A stretch of 64,000 nucleotides of DNA from Bactericera cockerelli. Its lineage: Eukaryota > Arthropoda > Insecta > Hemiptera > Triozidae. The stretch is from the NCBI GenBank assembly GCA_024516035.1, contig CM044963.1, forward strand, positions 21,515,321 through 21,579,320, read 5' to 3'. Made by a program: the position numbers and the translations under genes. Positions 11,456 through 22,424 of the stretch are shown piece after piece. The notes below the pieces were generated by a model. The model saw only the letters and a list, made by a program, of their open reading frames with translations, ran no database searches and was not told the origin of the DNA. Every line of letters begins with the position of its first letter. The first letter of the stretch is position 1.

Positions 11456-12352
11456 GTTCATTTTCTCGAAAAATATCGCCCAAAGAAAAATTACTGCTTG
11501 AGTGCTCCAAACCCACCATGTTTTGCAAAAATCGTAAGTCAACCAATCGAAAATAGTAGATATCTTGGGGGATTTGAAGTTATATCTTTATTGGCATCTA
11601 CCTAATTTAAAAAAAGCATCATACCTGAAAAAGTACCTCATTTAAATAATTAATACCTCATTAAATACCTCAAAAAAGAGATTTTTCGAAATACCTATGA
11701 TCTTATACATTTTTTAGTCTTAGAACGTCCCTCAGAAAATTGATTCTGAGATTTTTTATTTCAAAAACTTGGACAACCGGTATATAATATGAGCTACCAA
11801 GGTAAAATATGTAAATGATAAAGTACTTATGAAAGTCAGGAAAAAAACATTTTGAAGGAAGAAAAGAAAAAGAAAAATACAGAAAAGAAAGAGATCTATT
11901 TGTCTGTCTATCTTCAATTGTACGAAGTGGTGTTTTTTCAACTTTAAAGTTATATACACCGAAGAAGAAAAAGAAGAAAGACGTACTTGGAGAGCAATAA
12001 CCTCTGTCACATCACTCAAACATTTTCCAAAATTGCCATCTCCTTACTTCAGAAGCCCGGGAACATGTACTGTCTCAAAACACTAACATGACAGGGTTCA
12101 CTGATACGCTAAGTTTTTAAAGAGAAAAATGTCACCAAAACGTTTTAAATTAAAATTTAATTTTCCCTTTTCTTTTCGTGAGGGTTGTCACGCTTTCATG
12201 TCAGATTTTTTACTTTCGTTAGTAAACTAGATGAGCACAACAACAATAACATGGATTGGAACATGAAAATTAACAGCACAACAACCAGCAGCAAGAAATG
12301 TTGGAGCAACAACAAAATGTGATCTTATTGAGTAATGAAATTAGAGTTTAGA
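11456..12352. other. Intergenic DNA, no gene seen
   Basis: AT-rich sequence with a purine-rich patch near 11840-11980. No supported exon, repeat or RNA was recognised. Confidence 0.45.
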
Positions 12353-12480
12353 CCGAACTCAGTAGCTTCATCGATCAGGCGACGGACTTGTAAGCTGGAG
12401 GTCGGTGGAATCAGTCGTAAGAAAAGCTAAAATGACTACAGCAAGCTTGAGTGGTTGTGATATTACGATTGTGAGCCAAT
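12353..12480 (+). mobile_element. tRNA-headed SINE family C, diverged
   Basis: The head CAGTAGCTTCATCGATCAGG and GGAGGTCGGTGG are recognisable, and the body (GAGTGGTTGTGATATTACGA) follows the family C order. The middle is damaged. Confidence 0.6.
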
Positions 12481-12656
12481 AATATGGGTTCTTTTCATTA
12501 AAAATCTTTCCTCTTGTACAAAAATTTCGTATTATATTCTGGATCTTGGTGTAAGTTTCACATTTTGAGTGTATCTAGATAATTTTGATCGGGTACATTT
12601 GTTCAATGAACGAAGGGTAACACCCTCGTCACGATACGCTTGTAGTCAGTAAAAAA

Positions 12657-12860
12657 ACCAGTAAAAACAGAAGAGTGAGAAGTTGTACTAGATGTACATG
12701 AATATCAGAACATACCTGGACAGCTGTTTCGAGCTTATTTGCTCTCATCAGCAGGTAATAGTTCTGAATATTCATGCCATCAACTAACCTCTCATTTTTA
12801 ATCAGTAAAAACAGAAGAGTGAGAAGTTGTACTAGATGTACATGAATATCAGAACATACC
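12657..12860 (-). repeat. 146-bp hammerhead-bearing repeat, 1.4 copies
   Basis: A block starting CAGTAAAAACAGAAGAGTG and ending ...CAGAACATACC occurs at 12657-12716 and again at 12803-12860. Between them is the rest of the unit, including a hammerhead ribozyme. So one full unit of about 146 bp is followed by a partial second unit that stops near the position of the ribozyme cleavage site. This arrangement is known from hammerhead satellites, retrozymes and Penelope-like element termini. A diverged relative without the ribozyme core is near 60145-60195. No ORF is attached. Confidence 0.7.
12697..12776 (-). ncRNA. Hammerhead ribozyme, type I, very short helix III
   Basis: Read on the minus strand, the complete core is present. 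It contains CTGATGA, then helix II GAGC/GCTC with loop AAATAA, then GAAA, then a helix III region CAGCTG, then TC, giving the GTC cleavage triplet. Helix I is strong: TACCTG pairs with CAGGTA directly at the core, CAGAAC pairs with GTTCTG, and CATGAATA pairs with TATTCATG-like sequence. Cleavage would fall after GTC, between 12719 and 12718. The palindromic ACAGCTGT of helix III cannot fold well alone and suggests a dimeric form, as described for hammerheads in Penelope-like and satellite elements. All universally conserved core bases are intact. Confidence 0.85.
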
Positions 12861-13425
12861 AGAATGAAGTCGTAGAAACTACTTTGAGCTCTAAGGAGAA
12901 GAGAAAAGGAGAAATAATGCTAATAAAATGAAGATACAAAAAATATCACAGGCCATCTAAAGAGACAACAGGTCGAGCATCAGAGGGACGCCTCCTATCG
13001 ATAGTGAAGTTGAAGAATTGTTTTTTTTTACCTTTGAAATATAATTATTCTCCAAAAAAGGTGAAAAAAAATAAAATGAAGATATATAATAACACATGTG
13101 AGAGAATAAGAGTTAATATTTATCTTGATTTCACACTTTTACACAAATGCACCAGACTGGAAAAAGACTTCGGAACGTGGTTTCTGAGTGAAACAATAAA
13201 TAAAACTGAACTTTGACCTTTAACCATTTGAAAACACAAGGGAATCTTTCTTCGTTAGAAAAAATATAAAGTTTTTTTTTGTTTCATGGTACACTTTAAC
13301 ACCGAGTTATGGTATTGTGTACATACATTATGAGGAAACATAAAGTTCACATAAGCGTAAATCGTGAGGTACCTATTAGGAAATATTCATTGTTCTACCT
13401 TTTTGTCTTAATCAACTTTTACTGT

Positions 13426-13572
13426 ACCGACCTCAGGAGCTTGATCGATAAGGTGACAGATTTGTAACCTGGATGTCGGTGGTTCAAGTCCTGGTTTCAG
13501 CGTAGATTTAGTAAAGCGAATTTGAGTAGTTGTTATATCATGAAAGTGATTCACATAGATATGATAACATTT
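13426..13572 (+). mobile_element. tRNA-headed SINE family C
   Basis: A fairly complete copy with head CTTGATCGATAAGGTGAC, B-box region GGTTCAAGTCCTGG, body GTAGATTTAGTAAAGCGA and tail GATATGATAAC. Confidence 0.8.
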
Positions 13573-13686
13573 TATTCAACTTTTCTATTCGTTGCACATT
13601 GCATATCTCAATAGATTCTAGGCGTTAATACGAAAAATCTTGTTTATTAAAATAAAAATCAATTGATTAACCAGCGTCATTGACAT

Positions 13687-13800
13687 TGTCTGCCTGGGCG
13701 ACGATGAACAGGGAGAAGACCAGTGTCTCGCTAGAGGACTAAAAACAGAGAACTGACTAGCCCACACTTACAAGCCAGGCTAGCTTGCAGTTTCCAAAGG
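13687..13800 (+). repeat. Interspersed repeat family E
   Basis: GAGAAGACCAGTGTCTCGCTAG through GGCTAGCTTGCAGTTTCC matches, as its reverse complement, the sequence at 42775-42890. The class is unknown; the copies are alike over more than 100 bp. Confidence 0.6.
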
Positions 13801-13904
13801 GTTTAATGGCTTATTAAGAAAAATTCGAATTCCTCACGTTGGTTGGTCGCACATAATTATTTATGGTTCATGAAGAGCGAACTTTGAACAAAAACAAGAA
13901 CACG

Positions 13905-14090
13905 TTCAACGTTCATACACCAGTCTGTGTAAGATCCCTGATGTTATGCAACGTCTAACAAGGAACCTTCGTGCTGCTAGCTATTGTTGCTTTAACTAAG
14001 GCTGGTTAGAGGAAAATGTTACTAAGGGTAATTAGCTGGTTCCAAAGTGCCTCGCACTTGGTAACAGCTGTTGTCGATGACCGCCATTAA
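13905..14090 (+). mobile_element. 5S-rRNA-headed SINE, diverged
   Basis: GTTCATACACCAGTCTGTGT and CTGATGTTATGCAACGTC follow the order of 5S rRNA positions around GAATACACCGGTTCT and GAAGTTAAGC. The remainder is too diverged to align by eye, and an A-rich end follows near 14090. Confidence 0.45.
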
Positions 14091-14293
14091 AAAAGAAAAA
14101 AATATATTAAACAACCATAGAAAACATACCATTCTACCATTTAGATATTTCCATACAGAGGCGTCATCTCGAGTTATCGAAAGTTTCAAGAAATCGGGAT
14201 TTCGAAAAATTTATACGATGGGGATTTCAAGTTAGCGAGATTATTTCATGGTAAGCGAGGAAAAAGTTAATTATAATTATATTTTTCCAACAG

Positions 14294-14570
14294 ATCACTG
14301 ATTGAAGTCGGAAAATCTCCACAAACACAATGAGTCAGGGAGCGTTGATAGGCAACCAGTGGCGCAGCAACTCCAACCGTTCGGCAGTATCGGGAGGCGG
14401 GGCTAGTGGTGTGGGTGGGCGGTGCCCCGGCCTCGGGGGAGGAGTCAAGGGGGACACCCAGCAGTGGCTGAATCGGAGCAAGCTGACCAAGCGATGCTTC
14501 TGGAACGCGTGCAAGGCGCTCAGCTTCGGACTTCTGCTGATGGTGATTGGCGGCAGCATGGCGACCATAG
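14294..14570 (+). CDS. TMEM200-like protein, exon 1 (ATG at 14330)
   Basis: An acceptor-like TATTTTTCCAACAG ends at 14293, so this exon probably carries 36 bases of 5' UTR before the ATG at 14330 (context ACAAACACAATGAGT). Eighty codons follow, then one base before the donor ATAG|GTAAGT. The protein starts with a Gly/Ser-rich cytoplasmic region. It then has basic residues (NRSKLTKRCFWNACKA) and the first TM segment LSFGLLLMVIGGSMATIG. Basic residues ahead of a TM helix with a GG kink are like TM1 of TMEM200A/B/C. Family membership rests on overall architecture and the exon 2-3 motif, not on a search. Codons are GC-rich against AT-rich flanks. Confidence 0.85.
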
Positions 14571-14659
14571 GTAAGTTTTAATTGAAATCGGTAAGTTTTA
14601 ATTGGCATTGGTAAGTTTTAATTAGATCAATACTTATTCTCAGTAACAGATCCAGCTGC

Positions 14660-15133
14660 AGAGGTCTTTTTAAAGAAAATGGTATACTTACCTTTTATGG
14701 CAGTTTCATCTTGCGCCTTCTGTCACTATTTCATACACACAAGGATACATTCCCTACTCACACTCATTCCTATCCAACTAGGAGAGGTGGTCGCTTTACT
14801 GTACCAAGATTGGATCACTCCTCTTACTACTATTTGGGAGTAACACTCTGCAACAAACCTATTAGATGAGTGGAAATCGTCGAGCCGGGACACATTCAAA
14901 ATTCTACTCAAAGATATAATTCTGGACATGGAACCATATACCATAAATGAATTTAGATCATCCACTATGTTGTCCTAGCTTCTTCTGTTTTTTTTTTTTT
15001 TTTTTTTTTTTTTACCTACTTTCCTAACCTTTGTACCTACTTTTTTTATATCTTGTATTTTTTTCTCTCTCTTATTTTCACAAATCGTGTTCTATGTACA
15101 TATTTTGTATCCCTTGAACAATAAATAAATATA
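14660..15133 (+). pseudogene. Decayed LINE 3' end (RT C-terminus and 3' UTR)
   Basis: Plus-strand translation in two shifted frames gives fragments such as HTHKDTFPTHTHSYPTRRGG, then DEWKSSSRDTFKILLKD. They resemble the post-RT C-terminus of Jockey/CR1-like LINEs, where His/Tyr/Arg-rich sequence precedes a conserved W and F-K-x-x-L. A T-rich 3' region ending in AATAAATAAATA (about 15121) follows. At least one frameshift is present, so it is dead. Confidence 0.5.
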
Positions 15134-15207
15134 GTTAATTAGAATTGGTAAGATTTAATTGAAATTGGTAAGTTTTAATTGGAATTGGTAAGATTTCTTG
15201 TTTCAAT

Positions 15208-15403
15208 TTGATTTAACGTCGCTATTAACTGGGCGGTCATAACACGACGGGGACATTACCCTCCATTCACAGGGTAACAAACCCGCTACCCACCTGAGTT
15301 GGGCTGGAATGCCAGCATCACTAAGTCTTCACCTCGCTGAACGTTTCTTAACTTCGGTGATCCCACGAGAACAGGTGCATTTAACGCGCCATCGATGCTG
15401 GCA
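15208..15403 (-). mobile_element. 5S-rRNA-headed SINE
   Basis: The minus strand runs from CCAGCATCGATGGCGCGTTA (5S-like head) through GATCACCGAAGTTAAG. It then carries the central domain (CCCAACTCAGGTGGGTAG, GAATGGAGGGTAA) and the tail (AGCGACGTTAAATC). All three modules are present in order. Confidence 0.75.
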
Positions 15404-15528
15404 GTGGTGAGATTATTATTTATTAAATTACTGTCGAGGCAAAGACTCTGAATGTTACAAACTTCTCTTTAAATAAATATTCATTAACAAAAAAATATAT
15501 ATTGTATCTATACTTGAATAAGTAATAG

Positions 15529-15579
15529 TAATGACCATGGCAGTTGAAAGCGACGTTAAACCCCACTTAAAAAAAAAAT
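15529..15579 (+). mobile_element. Tail fragment of a 5S/D-type SINE
   Basis: ATGACCATGGCAGTTGAAAG, then CGACGTTAAACCCCACTT and a short A run match the end of the SINE at 16517. A family A SINE starts at once after it. Confidence 0.7.
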
Positions 15580-15772
15580 AGTAATATCGCCTTGTTTATA
15601 CTGCCCGATTAGAACTAGTAAGTCCCATTATTCCAGCAGTAAGCCCAAAACGTATTATTAAGTGGTAAAAATCCTAAATGGTAACCCCGTCTGGGTTTCA
15701 AACCCGCGACCTCTGGAATCTCTGGATTCACAGAGTGCCGCCTTTAGCCCTTTACCACTGAGCTACCGGGAC
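15580..15772 (-). mobile_element. tRNA-headed SINE family A
   Basis: Family A reads, on its own strand, GTCCCGGTAGCTCAGTGGTA (A box), a B box of the form GGTTCGAAACCCAG and GGGAC. A body ending AGGCGATATTA with an (ATT)n tail follows. This copy is nearly full length. Internal Pol III boxes and the trinucleotide tail support a tRNA-derived SINE. Confidence 0.85.
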
Positions 15773-15949
15773 AGACGATTCTAGGCTTTATGAAAACTAA
15801 TTGAAAACAATACTTTCTATACCTTGCACATTATATAAAGTTTTTTGCAGAAAAAGTACACAAATAAAAAAAACTTATAAATCTTCTCCTTCTACTTTGT
15901 CTTTTCCCAAACCTTGGGGTTGGCATTAAATAAACCTACCAAAATGTCA

Positions 15950-16035
15950 ATAAACAACCAGCGTGTTTGGCAGGTTCATACACCAGTTCTTGTATGATCA
16001 CCTTCCTATTCATTGGCACCAAGGAGACTGCTGTT
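15950..16035 (+). mobile_element. 5S-rRNA-headed SINE, head fragment
   Basis: CCAGCGTGTTTGGCAGGTTC, then ATACACCAGTTCTTGTATGA and TCACC follow the 5S head order, but only the head is recognisable. Confidence 0.45.
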
Positions 16036-16479
16036 GTGTCCTCAAAAAAATATCTTGACCAGACTTTCTAACTACCCTGTCAACTTTTTGTGAACAGTAT
16101 TTAATCTTTTGACGCAGAAAAAGATAACGATCACGATAAAAATCCAGCAGAAACAGTCATAATAAATTCCTGATTGAAAAAAAAAAACATTAAACTTGGC
16201 GTTCTTAGCAACCAGAAATGAAGAAATTCAAATTGTTTCTACTCGTAATAAAATTATAATATAAAATACTCATAGTTTGAGATTTAAAAAGTGATAAAAA
16301 AAATAAAATAAAGTCGAGAGAAAACGTAAATAATACAAGTGGGGTTAAGATGAGGAATGAAGAGATAGATAAAGAAGTGCAGAATAGAATGAGGAAAGAA
16401 GAATCAAGACATACACAAAACCAAAGTTGCTCAGGAGGTTATGAAACGTCCATTGAAAATTTGAAATCGAAGCAAATAA

Positions 16480-16516
<37 letters not shown>

Positions 16517-16518
<2 letters not shown>

Positions 16519-16793
16519 CCAGCGTCGATGGCATGTTGAATACACCGGTTCCCTTCAGAACACCGAAGTTAAGCGACATCCAGCGAGGTTAAGACTTGGA
16601 TGGGTGACCATTCAAATTCTAATTCTCGTGACGCTGGCTTTTCCCGGCCCCACTCAGGCTGGGTGAGGTCAATGTGAGTAGCAGGTTTGTGAGTTTCCTG
16701 CGAATGGAGGGTAAAACCCCCGTCGTGATATGACCATGGCAGTTAAAAGCGACGTTAAACCCCACTTAAAAAAAAAAAAAAAAAAAAAAAAAA
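16517..16793 (+). mobile_element. 5S-rRNA-headed SINE (SINE3-type), best copy
   Basis: The head, AGCCAGCGTCGATGGCATGT through GACTTGGATGGGTGACC, follows 5S rRNA over its whole length. It includes GAATACACCGGTTC, CACCGAAGTTAAGCGACATC and the internal control region. A central domain follows (CACTCAGGCTGGGTGAGGT, GCGAATGGAGGGTAAAACCC), then a tail AAAAGCGACGTTAAACCCC and a poly(A) run. The same central domain and tail occur behind a tRNA-type head in family D (31271, 51915, 62543). It is a SINE, not a functional 5S gene, because the head is diverged and fused to the SINE body. Confidence 0.85.
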
Positions 16794-17371
16794 ATATTTT
16801 TTTTTACAAAAACGAATACAATACTTGCAATTTCTAATATTAGAAATCTATCGGAAGCAAAACTGAGAGTGATAAAAGTAAATAAAGAAAGAGATAGGAA
16901 TAGACACAGGTATTACAGAAATGCATATCAAAAATAGAGAGAAAGAGAAGAAAAATGGAGAGAAATAATATAGTTACAGGTAAAAGAGAGGTGCATATAT
17001 TATGTAAAATAGAGAGTAAGAGAGTGTGGAAAAAGTGAAAAAAAGATACGAAGAGAGAGGGAAAGAGGATGAGAGACGGAGCGAAGAGAAAAAGGAAGAG
17101 AGAAATGGAGAGAGGAGAGATGTGAGAGAGTTTCATGGGAGACTATTGATTCGTGACGTCAGAGCTGTGATAGTGGGAGTAAAAGTGGGAGAGGGGAAGT
17201 GATAAGAATAGGAGAGGTGATAATATAGACAGGGAAGGGGAAATGATTACAAAGTAATGAGAGAGGGGAAGTGATAGTTGAAAAGGGAGAGAGGGAAAAC
17301 TGTGATGGAAAAGGTAGGCTTAAGAAGTGTTACAAGTAGATGGAAATAGGGAACTAGAAGGGGAGGAAAGT

Positions 17372-17618
17372 GTAATAATAATAACACTCTTTAGTGGAAG
17401 GTAACCACCAGACGAGGCTGATACTCAGAGTAATTTCTACCACCTCTAACTCACAGAGTCTGATTATTATGTGGTAACAAACTCAAAATAATGAGGAAAA
17501 ATTCATGCACTCAGTGGAATTCGAATCAACGAATCCCTACGCTACCTGGATTACCAGACTAGCGCGTTGACTACCAGTGGAAGTTTTTGTGACCACATAA
17601 CCACTTGACCACCAGTGA
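17372..17618 (-). mobile_element. tRNA-headed SINE family B
   Basis: It inserts in the GA-rich satellite with head CAACGCGCTAGTCTGGTAAT and the (ATT)n-type tail at the left end. The first 38 bases of the head side are partly duplicated (GACCACATAACCACTTGACC). Confidence 0.75.
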
Positions 17619-19439
17619 TTACTATGAGAAGGGAAGGATTTTGTAAAATAGGAGAAGGGAAGTGTGATGAATGAAAAACGATATAAAGAGTACAGAGAGG
17701 AACAGATGTGGAAGTGAACTAGAGATGTGAAATAGAGTTAGGAAGAAAAGATGTAACTAAGTAATTATGAGAGGACAGGAGAGAGAGAACATAGGAGAGG
17801 AAATAAATTAAAGAGAACTTGAAAATAAGAGAATAACATAGTAAAAAGAGAGTATAAGAAGATACAGAGAATTAAGTAGGATAAAGAGTGGAAGTGAATG
17901 TTAGGAGAAATTTGAAGACAGTAACAGAAGTTATACAGTATGAAGAGAGGAAAGAGAGAGGAATAGGAATGTAGAGGAGAGGAAAGTAAAACTAATAAAA
18001 GTAAAAGGAGTGAGAAACTATGTAAAAAAAATAGTAGAGGAAAACAAAGTAAAACAGAGTAAAATATAAAGAAGGGTGAATAAAAAATAAGTAGGAAAAA
18101 AACGGGGAAAGTGAACATGTGATGGAGAAGATTAAGGAAAGGGAAACAAAGAAGTTAACGAGATGAAGGAAGAGAGAGAAAGAGAAAGGAATAAGGAAGT
18201 TGAGGTAATTTTGAGGAAGAAAGAAAATGGAGGTAGAAAGAAGAGGAGTGAGGGAAGAATATACTTTTAAAGGATAATAGTTAAGAGGAAAAGGGAAAAA
18301 CAATGAAATATAAAGAGGGGTGAGGATAGAAAAGGGAGAAAAAAAAGGGAAAGATGAAAATAAGGAAAGGAACAGAGAGTCAGAGAGGAAGGAGAGATGG
18401 ATGAGAAAAGGAGGAGATATAATAAGGAAAGGAAGAAGATGAAGAGGAGGAAAAACTGTTTCTTTGGATAAAGTTAGAGACAGAGAGGAATGAAACAAGA
18501 AATAAGAGGGATTGAGAGAGAGAGGGAGGAAGAAAGAGAGATACAGACGAAGAGAGAGAGAAGAGAGGGATAAGAGAAAGAGAGATATAAAAGAGAGAGA
18601 GAGAGGGAATCTGTTTCTTGGATAAAAGTTATAGAGGACAGAGAGGAAGTGAAACAAGAGATAAAGAGGGATTGAAGAGAGAGAGGGAGGAAGAAAAGAG
18701 AGATATAGACGAAGAGAGGAGAAGAGAGAGAGAAGAGGATAAAGAGAAAGAGAGATATATAAGAGAAAAGGGGAAGAAGAGGGAAGTGCTGATGAAATGA
18801 GAAAAAACGATATAAACAGGTACAGAGAGGAAAGATAAGAAGATGAATAAGATGATGTAACTAGAAGTTAGGAGAAAAGGATGTAGTCTAAGATAATACT
18901 GAGAGGAGAGAAGGGAGGAGAAGAGAAAGAGAGAGGAGAAAATAAATATTAAAAGAGGTAACTATGATTTTAAAGAGGAAACAAAGGAAAAGAGACGTAA
19001 AATAAAAGAAAGGATAAATAGGAGAAATAAATAGGAAAGAGGAAAAGAGGGAAGCAAAAAGTGGATAGGAGAGAGATTTGAGAAAAGAAGCGAAGTAACA
19101 GAGTTAATAACAGTGAGCAAGAGAGATTAAAAGAGAGAAGGAAAGAAGTTCGGTAATATTAGAGGAAGGAATAGTAACAATAACAGGAGAGGTCAGAAGA
19201 GGAGAAGAGAGAAAGACGTGAAGGGAGAGAAAATAACATAGAAACAGGAAATAGGTAAGAGGAGAAGAGAGGGAAAAACAGAGATGGGAATATAAGAGGG
19301 GTAGAGGGAAATATAAGGGAGGAGAAAGAATACCGGTTTTTGAAAATGAAATTAGGAAAGGGAAAAGGAAGTCAACGAGATAGAGGATGAGAGATGGGTA
19401 TGAGAAAAGAGAGAATGCGACGAAGAAGAGAAGTGAGAA

Positions 19440-20816
19440 GGGAAAGAGAAAGAGAGATATAAAAGAAGAGAGAGAGAGAATTACTGTTTCTTGGATAAAG
19501 TTAGAGACAGAGAGGAAGTGAAACAAGAGATAAAGAGGGATTGAGAGAGAGAGGGAGGAAGAAAGAGAGATATAGACGAAGAGAGAGAGAGGAGAAGGGA
19601 TAAGAGAAAGAGAGATATAGGACGAAGAGAGAGAGAGGGGAAGAAAGAGAGATATAGACGAAGAGAGCGAGAGGGGATAAGAGAAAGAGAGATATAAAAG
19701 AAGAGAGAGAGAGAATACTGTTTCTTGGATAAAGTAAGAGACAGAGAGGAAGTGAAACAAGAGATAAAGAGGGATTGAGAGAGAGAGGGAGGAAGAAAGA
19801 GAGATATAGACGAAGAGAGAGAGAGAGAGAAGGATAAGAGAAAGAGAGATATAAAAGAAGAGAGAGAGAGAATACTGTTTCTTGGATAAAGTTAGAGACA
19901 GAGAGGAAGTGAAACAAGAGATAAAGAGGGATTGAGAGAGAGAGGGAGGAAGAAAGAGAGATATAGACGAAGAGAGAGAGAGAGAGAGAAGGGATAAGAG
20001 AAAGAGAGATATAAAAGAAGAGAGAGAGAGAATACTGTTTCTTGGATAAAGTTAGAGACAGAGAGGAAGTGAAACAAGAGATAAAGAGGGATTGAGAGAG
20101 AGAGGGAGGAAGAAAGAGAGATATAGACGAAGAGAGAGAGAGAGAGAAGGGATAAGAGAAAGAGAGATATAAAAGAAGAGAGAGAGAGAATACTGTTTCT
20201 TGGATAAAGTTAGAGACAGAGAGGAAGTGAAACAAGAGATAAAGAGGGATTGAGAGAGAGAGGTAGGAAGAAAGAGAGATATAAAAGAAGAGAGAGAGAG
20301 GGAATACTGTTTCTTGGATAAAGTTAGAGACAGAGAGGAAGTGAAACAAGAGATAAAGAGGGATTGAGAGAGAGAGGGAGGAAGAAAGAGAGATACAGAC
20401 GAAGAGAGCGAGAGGGGATAAGAGAAAGAGAGATATAAAAGAAGAGAGAGAGGGAATACTGTTTCTTGGATAAAGTAAGAGACAGAGAGGAAGTGAAACA
20501 AGAGATAAAGAGGGATTGAGAGAGAGAGGGAGGAAGAAAGAGAGATACAGACGAAGAGAGCGAGAGGGGATAAGAGAAAGAGAGATATAAAAGAAGAGAG
20601 AGAGGGAATACTGTTTCTTGGATAAAGTAAGAGACAGAGAGGAAGTGAAACAAGAGATAAAGAGGGATTGAGAGAGAGGGAGGAAGAAAGAGAGATACAG
20701 ACGAAGAGAGCGAGAGGGGATAAGAGAAAGAGAGATATAAAAGAAGAGAGAGAGGGAATACTGTTTCTTGGATAAAGTAAGAGACAGAGAGGAAGTGAAA
20801 CAAGAGATAAAGAGGG

Positions 20817-20851
<35 letters not shown>

Positions 20852-20935
20852 GAAAGAGAGATGTAGACGAAGAGAGAGAGAGAGGGGATAAGAGAGAGAG
20901 ATATAAAGGAAGAGAGAGATACTGATTTTAGGAAG
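19440..20935 (+). repeat. Tandem array, unit about 115-160 bp
   Basis: The motif TACTGTTTCTTGGATAAAGT recurs at about 19484, 19718, 19875, 20034, 20191, 20307, 20458, 20607 and 20758. Conserved GAAGTGAAACAAGAGATAAA and variable (GA)n lie between. Two older units are near 18437 and 18610, and a diverged one is near 20921. Unit length differences come from (GA)n length. Confidence 0.85.
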
Positions 20936-21559
20936 AAGATAGAGACAGAGAGTAAGAGAGATAGAAAATGTTTCCAAAGTGAAAAAAGAGAGAAAGAGGG
21001 ATTGAGAGAGAGAGAGAGAGAGAGAGGAATTGAGAGAAAGAGAGAGAGAGAAAGAGAGAAAGAGAGAGAGGAAGGGAGGGAGAAAGTGAGAGATTTCAAG
21101 TTACTAAATTGAGAGAGCACTTTTTTACTTCAATGTAAACGATACCTACATTTTCACCTCACCGTATTCTGCATACTTATTATTATTATTATGCTATTTC
21201 AGTATAACAGAGTTGGCAACCACTAGAATCCTTCTTTTAGGGTCACAACAGATGAAAGTCTCAGGTAACATTACATCTTACGATGGTAGCCAAAGAGTAA
21301 AGGAATGACTTAGCAATTCTACCACTGTCTTTACAAGGAGGCTAATAAAAAAAATTGACAAGGGCCCCCAGAACCAAGCCAATGCTGGTCTACTCCCTGT
21401 TTATAGTCCCCCAGCCAGACTTCATTACATGGATACATGAATTTTTAGTCACATCCTTTACATAATATGTTTTTCACCTATGTTTAACATTAAATCTGTT
21501 CCCTCTGTGGTCTTTGTCTGAAATATATACATTTTCCATACTCTATGATTTATCCATCC

Positions 21560-21900
21560 TTCAGATTTATCTCTCTCTCTCTCTCTATCTCTCATTCTTA
21601 TTCTCTAAAAATTTTATTCATTTTTTCTTTACTTCTATCTCTCTTTACATCTATGTCATTCCTGAAATTTTCATTCTTTATTTTTCTTCACTTCTCTCTC
21701 TACATCCATCTCTCTTCTAAAATTTTCATTATATTTTTCTTCACTTCTATCTCTACATCTATCTCTCTCCTAAAATGTTCATTCTTTTTTTGTTCAATAC
21801 TCTTTCTACATCTATATATCTCTCCCCTAAAATTTTCATTTTTTAATTCACTTCTCTCTACATCTATCTATCTCCTAAAATTTTCATCATTTATTTATTA
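21560..21900 (+). repeat. Pyrimidine-rich minisatellite, about 60-bp unit
   Basis: CCTAAAATTTTCATT recurs with CACTTCTCTCTACATCTAT-like sequence between copies, about five times. Strand asymmetry is the reverse of the satellite that ends 450 bp upstream. Confidence 0.7.
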
Positions 21901-22095
21901 TATTATTTCTCCTATTATATTATTATGTTATTTTATTATATTTTATCCTATTATATTATATGAAAATTAACAACAAAAAACTCTATAATAATATTATCCT
22001 TGAAATTCCATCTCAACTTCGCTTATTTCAGCCATTCTTTCCATTTTTTATCACTGCAATACAACATATTATACTGATAACATAAATTGTACTAC

Positions 22096-22214
22096 GTAGC
22101 TCGACCAATAAGGTTGCGAACTTCTAACCTAGAGGTCGAGGGTTCAAGTAACAATATTAGAAAAAATAGCACTGAGAGTTTGAGGTAGTTGTGACATCAC
22201 CAAAGTGATAAAAA
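22096..22214 (+). mobile_element. tRNA-headed SINE family C, diverged
   Basis: GTAGCTCGACCAATAAGG, CCTAGAGGTCGAGGGTTCAA and GTAGTTGTGACATCAC follow the family C order with many substitutions. Confidence 0.6.
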
Positions 22215-22424
22215 ATATTCTAAATTAAAAAAAACTTCCTTGTAAAATAAATTTATTTTTTTGAAACACTTTTATTTTTTTTTATTCATATATTACTTTG
22301 ATTGTATATTTTAAGTCTCCAATACAAACCTCATATTTTAATACATTTAAAATGAGACTATTTTAAAGATTAATTAAATATGGAAGTATTTTGTACCCCA
22401 TTCAGATTAAATCCTGGTGATATA

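Larger units (their letters stand above)
16840..21113 (+). repeat. 4.3-kb purine-strand (GA-rich) satellite region
   Basis: The + strand is overwhelmingly A and G, with GAGAGA runs throughout. It is interrupted only by a family B SINE at 17372-17618. The left half is irregular and the right half becomes a clear tandem array. Very long Leu/Ser/Phe-only frames on the minus strand are the translation of CT repeats, not genes. It lies inside intron 1 of the TMEM200-like gene, with the transcript strand carrying the purines. Confidence 0.9.

Noticed and set aside
16517..16620. Functional 5S rRNA gene
   Set aside because: The 5S-like part is diverged and fused to a SINE body with poly(A); several partial copies have the same body.
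19501..21120. 539-codon minus-strand frame and overlapping long frames
   Set aside because: They translate the CT strand of the GA satellite into Ser/Leu/Phe repeats, follow the tandem units exactly, and have no domain.
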